From: Bacteroidales bacterium
GTDB taxonomy: Bacteria > Bacteroidota > Bacteroidia > Bacteroidales > WCHB1-69
Reading direction: 5' to 3'
Length of the DNA: 8,659 bases
Assembly: GCA_031272415.1 (NCBI GenBank)
Contig: JAISTU010000007.1
Span: forward strand, 1-8,659
Part shown: positions 6,382 to 8,659 of the stretch, one piece after another
Layout of the letters: the number at the start of each line of letters is the position of its first letter
Position numbering within the stretch: position 1 is the first letter of the stretch
Program-made: the position numbers and the translations under genes
Notes under the pieces: model-generated
What the model saw: only the letters and a program-made list of their open reading frames with translations
The model's database searches: none
Told to the model about the DNA's origin: nothing

Positions 6382-7704
6382 TCATTGAGTGTTACCTATT
6401 TTCAAATCATTATAAACCCACTCTAAAGCCTTTTTGGACTTAATTTTCACGCTTGGAACTACACCTTTGCCTTCTATTCTTTCACCCGTATCGGTAACAT
6501 ATTCGGCAATCGGGATTGCGGCATAAAATCCACCGCCAATGTCAAAAATTTTAGGAGAAAGCACTTGCCCTGCCGTAGTTTCGCCTACAACAAGCGCGTT
6601 CCCGCTTTTTTGCAACCCCAAAACTAAAGGTTCGCCGGCGCTTGCGGTTTTAGAATCAACTAAAATGTATATTTTTTTTAACTCAGGAATATGAACTTTT
6701 TCATTCGGGGAAAGCCGTATTTTTACTCCTTTCTCTTTTTGTAAAATTCTTGTAAAACTCTCGTAATCAAAGTTTTCCAAAACATAAAAATCATCTGAAA
6801 TACAATTTTCACTTTCGTAGCAAAGCCGTGTTGCAAAATTTCCGCCGCTAATTGTGTCTTTGATTAACATAGATGCCGTTTCACAGGCATTTTTCAACAA
6901 TCCGCCAGGCATTTTTCTGAAATCGAGAATGAAAATTTTGCCATGCTTATATCGGTTAAAAACGCTGTCAATTTCCGAAATTCTACCTGATAATGTATTG
7001 AATTTCAATAAAATAACTGAATCGTTTACTTCCGTAGCCTCAATTTGATTTTCCGACAAAGTACGCTCCAAATCAATATCCGTTTTCAGCAGCGAAAAAT
7101 GCGAAAAACCGACATTTCCTGCATTCGCGAAAAACAACAGCATAAAATCCAAATCGTCATCTACCAGCGGAATTTTTGCCTGCATTTTACCGATAAACTT
7201 TGTCCAGTTTTTGGTTTTTACCAGATTAGGATTAAAAATGTTTCGTTCGGTTATTTTTTGTAAATTATTGAAAATAAATTCATAATAGTTCATTTTTTCT
7301 TGTTCACCGTCAATTTTTCGTGCGATAAATGTTCCGAAACTTTCGTCGCCGAAAATAACTGTCGCTTTTACATAATTTTCCGTTGCAATCACGCTGTCGA
7401 GCGAAAAAGTACCAAAAAGCGAATGCAATTTGCCCGAATTTTCGATAATTTCCAACGCAACAATTGATTCTTTATATTCGCGTTTTTGTAAAGTGCGTAA
7501 AAATTTCGCTTTCAAAGTCCCAAGGAAAATTTTATCTCGGTCAGACGCACTTTTAAGCACAAAATCAACATCGGAAATTGCAATTTTGGTTGTAAAAAAT
7601 TCAAATTTTCCTAAATCGGGCAATTCAATTTCAGCAAACCATTTTTCCTGCGAAAACGCGTTTACATTTAACAACAAAAGCATAAAAAGCACTATCTTTT
7701 TCAT
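6382..7704 (-). CDS. Secreted S41-family peptidase, PDZ-less
   Basis: Predicted exported serine peptidase of the S41 (C-terminal processing / tricorn-like) family. With the ATG at 7704 it has 440 residues and opens with a classic signal peptide (MKKIVLFMLLLLNVNAFSQ, cleavage near Ser/Gln). Residues 20-150 are beta-rich and unrecognised. A helical segment follows (KTKNWTKFIGKMQAKI), then DDLDF and GFSHFSLL (His about 202). The S41 core runs from about 225 to 425: SVILLKFNTLSG, KIFILDFRKMPGG, ILVDSKTASAGE (nucleophile Ser about 355), ALVVGETTAGQ and IEGKGVVPSVKI. No PDZ domain lies between the helical region and the core. The position 25 residues after the Ser, where CtpA has its Lys, is Gln 380, so any catalysis may use His 202 as tricorn/IRBP-type members do (inference). 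A start at ATG 7728 would overlap the upstream hydrolase by 10 nt and add 8 residues. Probably translated from the same transcript as the hydrolase. Substrate unknown. Confidence 0.85.
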   Translation of the reverse strand: MKKIVLFMLLLLNVNAFSQEKWFAEIELPDLGKFEFFTTKIAISDVDFVLKSASDRDKIFLGTLKAKFLRTLQKREYKESIVALEIIENSGKLHSLFGTFSLDSVIATENYVKATVIFGDESFGTFIARKIDGEQEKMNYYEFIFNNLQKITERNIFNPNLVKTKNWTKFIGKMQAKIPLVDDDLDFMLLFFANAGNVGFSHFSLLKTDIDLERTLSENQIEATEVNDSVILLKFNTLSGRISEIDSVFNRYKHGKIFILDFRKMPGGLLKNACETASMLIKDTISGGNFATRLCYESENCISDDFYVLENFDYESFTRILQKEKGVKIRLSPNEKVHIPELKKIYILVDSKTASAGEPLVLGLQKSGNALVVGETTAGQVLSPKIFDIGGGFYAAIPIAEYVTDTGERIEGKGVVPSVKIKSKKALEWVYNDLKIGNTQ

Positions 7705-7718
7705 ATTCTTGATTTTAG

Positions 7719-8636
7719 TTATTCCCATTTATCAGATTTACAACGATTTGTCTCATGCTGACGCCAGAAAGTGTTTAATTCGGCGCCGACAACTTCGGGG
7801 TACTCCATTGGCAATGAGTGGGTTGCATCACTGTAAACCCGTACGGTAGCGTTTGCGACTGATTGTGCGTTTTTGACGGCTTTTGCGCCGGTTATCGGGG
7901 ACTTGCCGCCGATGGCTACATAGAGAGGCAGTGAGAACTTGGCGCGCTCTTCTTTGGATAGTGTCTTGGGCGTCGGGAGTTTAGCCGCTATGTATCCGGC
8001 GCTTGCGGTAGTTATCATTCTTGCCATCTGTTCGTCGGACGCGACGTCTTCTTTTGCGGCGCCGGTCATTTTGGCAAGCCCGCTGTCGCGCCATGATTTC
8101 GGCAAAAAGGACATGCTCGCAACCGTAGCCCAAAACAAGACCGCTGCGGAGGGGTAGTTCAGCGCAAAAGCCGGGTCAAGGAGGGCAACCGTCGCAACCT
8201 GTTCAGGATGCAACATAGCAAAATTCGCTGCAAACCCGCCGCCGAAAGAATGACCTGCTATATGCACTTTGCCTGCGCCCAAAGCGCCAATCGTCTCGCT
8301 CATCCAGCCCGCCACATCTTCGTAGCCGTTAAATGGAACAGTCTGAACAGATTTTCCGGCGTCCCCCAAAGCGTCGAAGGCGTAAACGGTGTGCTCGGAA
8401 ATTATCGTCGCCAAGTTATCTTTCCACATCGGGACGCCCGAACTTCTCCCCGGCAGCAACACAACCGGCGGAATGTCAGCGCTTTGCACATTCGTCCACT
8501 CATAGCCCCGTACAATCCCCCAAGACGTAGAAATGTCCAAAACCTTCGAGGGTTGCGGCATGGCAGCCATTAACTCGTCGTAGGCGGCAAAATATTTTTC
8601 CTGCCACAAAGGGCTTGCAAAATGACCAACGCTCAT
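7719..8636 (-). CDS. Alpha/beta fold hydrolase, high GC
   Basis: Cytoplasmic alpha/beta hydrolase (no signal peptide) of unknown substrate; esterase or lipase-like activity is the general expectation. From the ATG at 8636 it has 305 residues. Seen: oxyanion-hole strand PPVVLLPGRSSG (about 56-67), W-containing cap start PMWKDNL, strand VYAFDALGDAGKS, nucleophile elbow GHSFGGG (Ser 130), LLDPA (Asp 154) and a C-terminal SDATHSLPMEYPE (His 273). The usual acidic residue after the strand YVAIGG is replaced by KS, so Asp 154 is a candidate third triad member. The frame stays open upstream to the window edge (TTG at 8657), so a longer N-terminus is possible; the 8636 start gives a normal family N-terminus (SPLWQEKYFAAYDELM). 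Hand counts give 30/60 and 33/60 GC in two sampled lines against 18/60 in comEC, which suggests horizontal acquisition. Ends 14 nt before the preferred S41 start. Confidence 0.85.
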   Translation of the reverse strand: MSVGHFASPLWQEKYFAAYDELMAAMPQPSKVLDISTSWGIVRGYEWTNVQSADIPPVVLLPGRSSGVPMWKDNLATIISEHTVYAFDALGDAGKSVQTVPFNGYEDVAGWMSETIGALGAGKVHIAGHSFGGGFAANFAMLHPEQVATVALLDPAFALNYPSAAVLFWATVASMSFLPKSWRDSGLAKMTGAAKEDVASDEQMARMITTASAGYIAAKLPTPKTLSKEERAKFSLPLYVAIGGKSPITGAKAVKNAQSVANATVRVYSDATHSLPMEYPEVVGAELNTFWRQHETNRCKSDKWE

Positions 8637-8659
8637 ATTTTCAGGCTTTTTCTTCAATT

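Noticed and set aside
7430..8573. Plus-strand open frames opposite the S41 and hydrolase genes (7430-7849, 7939-8157, 8208-8573)
   Set aside because: They are antisense to clear genes; the longer ones simply reflect lack of stops in GC-richer DNA.

Overview
The window looks like chromosomal DNA of an anaerobic member of the Bacteroidetes (Bacteroidales-like). Evidence: AT-rich genes of about 30-42% GC, starts without clear Shine-Dalgarno sequences, a TAnnTTTG-type -7 promoter element, a short Bacteroidetes-style ComEC, and HydE, an assembly factor that only makes sense alongside an oxygen-sensitive [FeFe] hydrogenase. The genus cannot be told from this window.

Layout. Positions 1-2477 (+) hold most of a PMCA-type calcium-pumping P-type ATPase whose N-terminus lies outside the window. 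It converges on a minus-strand pair. Between them (2478-2678) lie a probable bidirectional terminator and a copy of a dispersed palindromic repeat. On the minus strand, hydE (5829-4744) is followed after 4 bases by comEC (4739-2679). The two very probably share the promoter just upstream of hydE, where a perfect inverted repeat overlaps the -7 element. Positions 5867-6381 carry no intact gene. They hold a mosaic of short repeats (a 7-bp tandem triplication, an 8-bp inverted repeat, a 9-bp-period AT-rich array and a second copy of the palindromic repeat) and a frameshifted, doubly truncated RhuM-family relic.

The last part (6382 to the right edge, minus strand) carries an alpha/beta hydrolase gene followed closely by a secreted S41-family peptidase gene. 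The hydrolase gene is much richer in GC (about 50-55% in sampled lines) than everything else and may be a recent acquisition. The S41 protein has no PDZ domain and has Gln where CtpA-type enzymes have their catalytic Lys.

Functionally the window is a patchwork: ion transport, hydrogenase maturation, DNA uptake and an envelope peptidase/hydrolase pair. I see no intact defence system, mobile element, CRISPR array, tRNA or rRNA. The most interesting points are the repeat-flanked RhuM relic, the palindromic repeat pair, the possible operator at hydE, and the atypical S41 active site.
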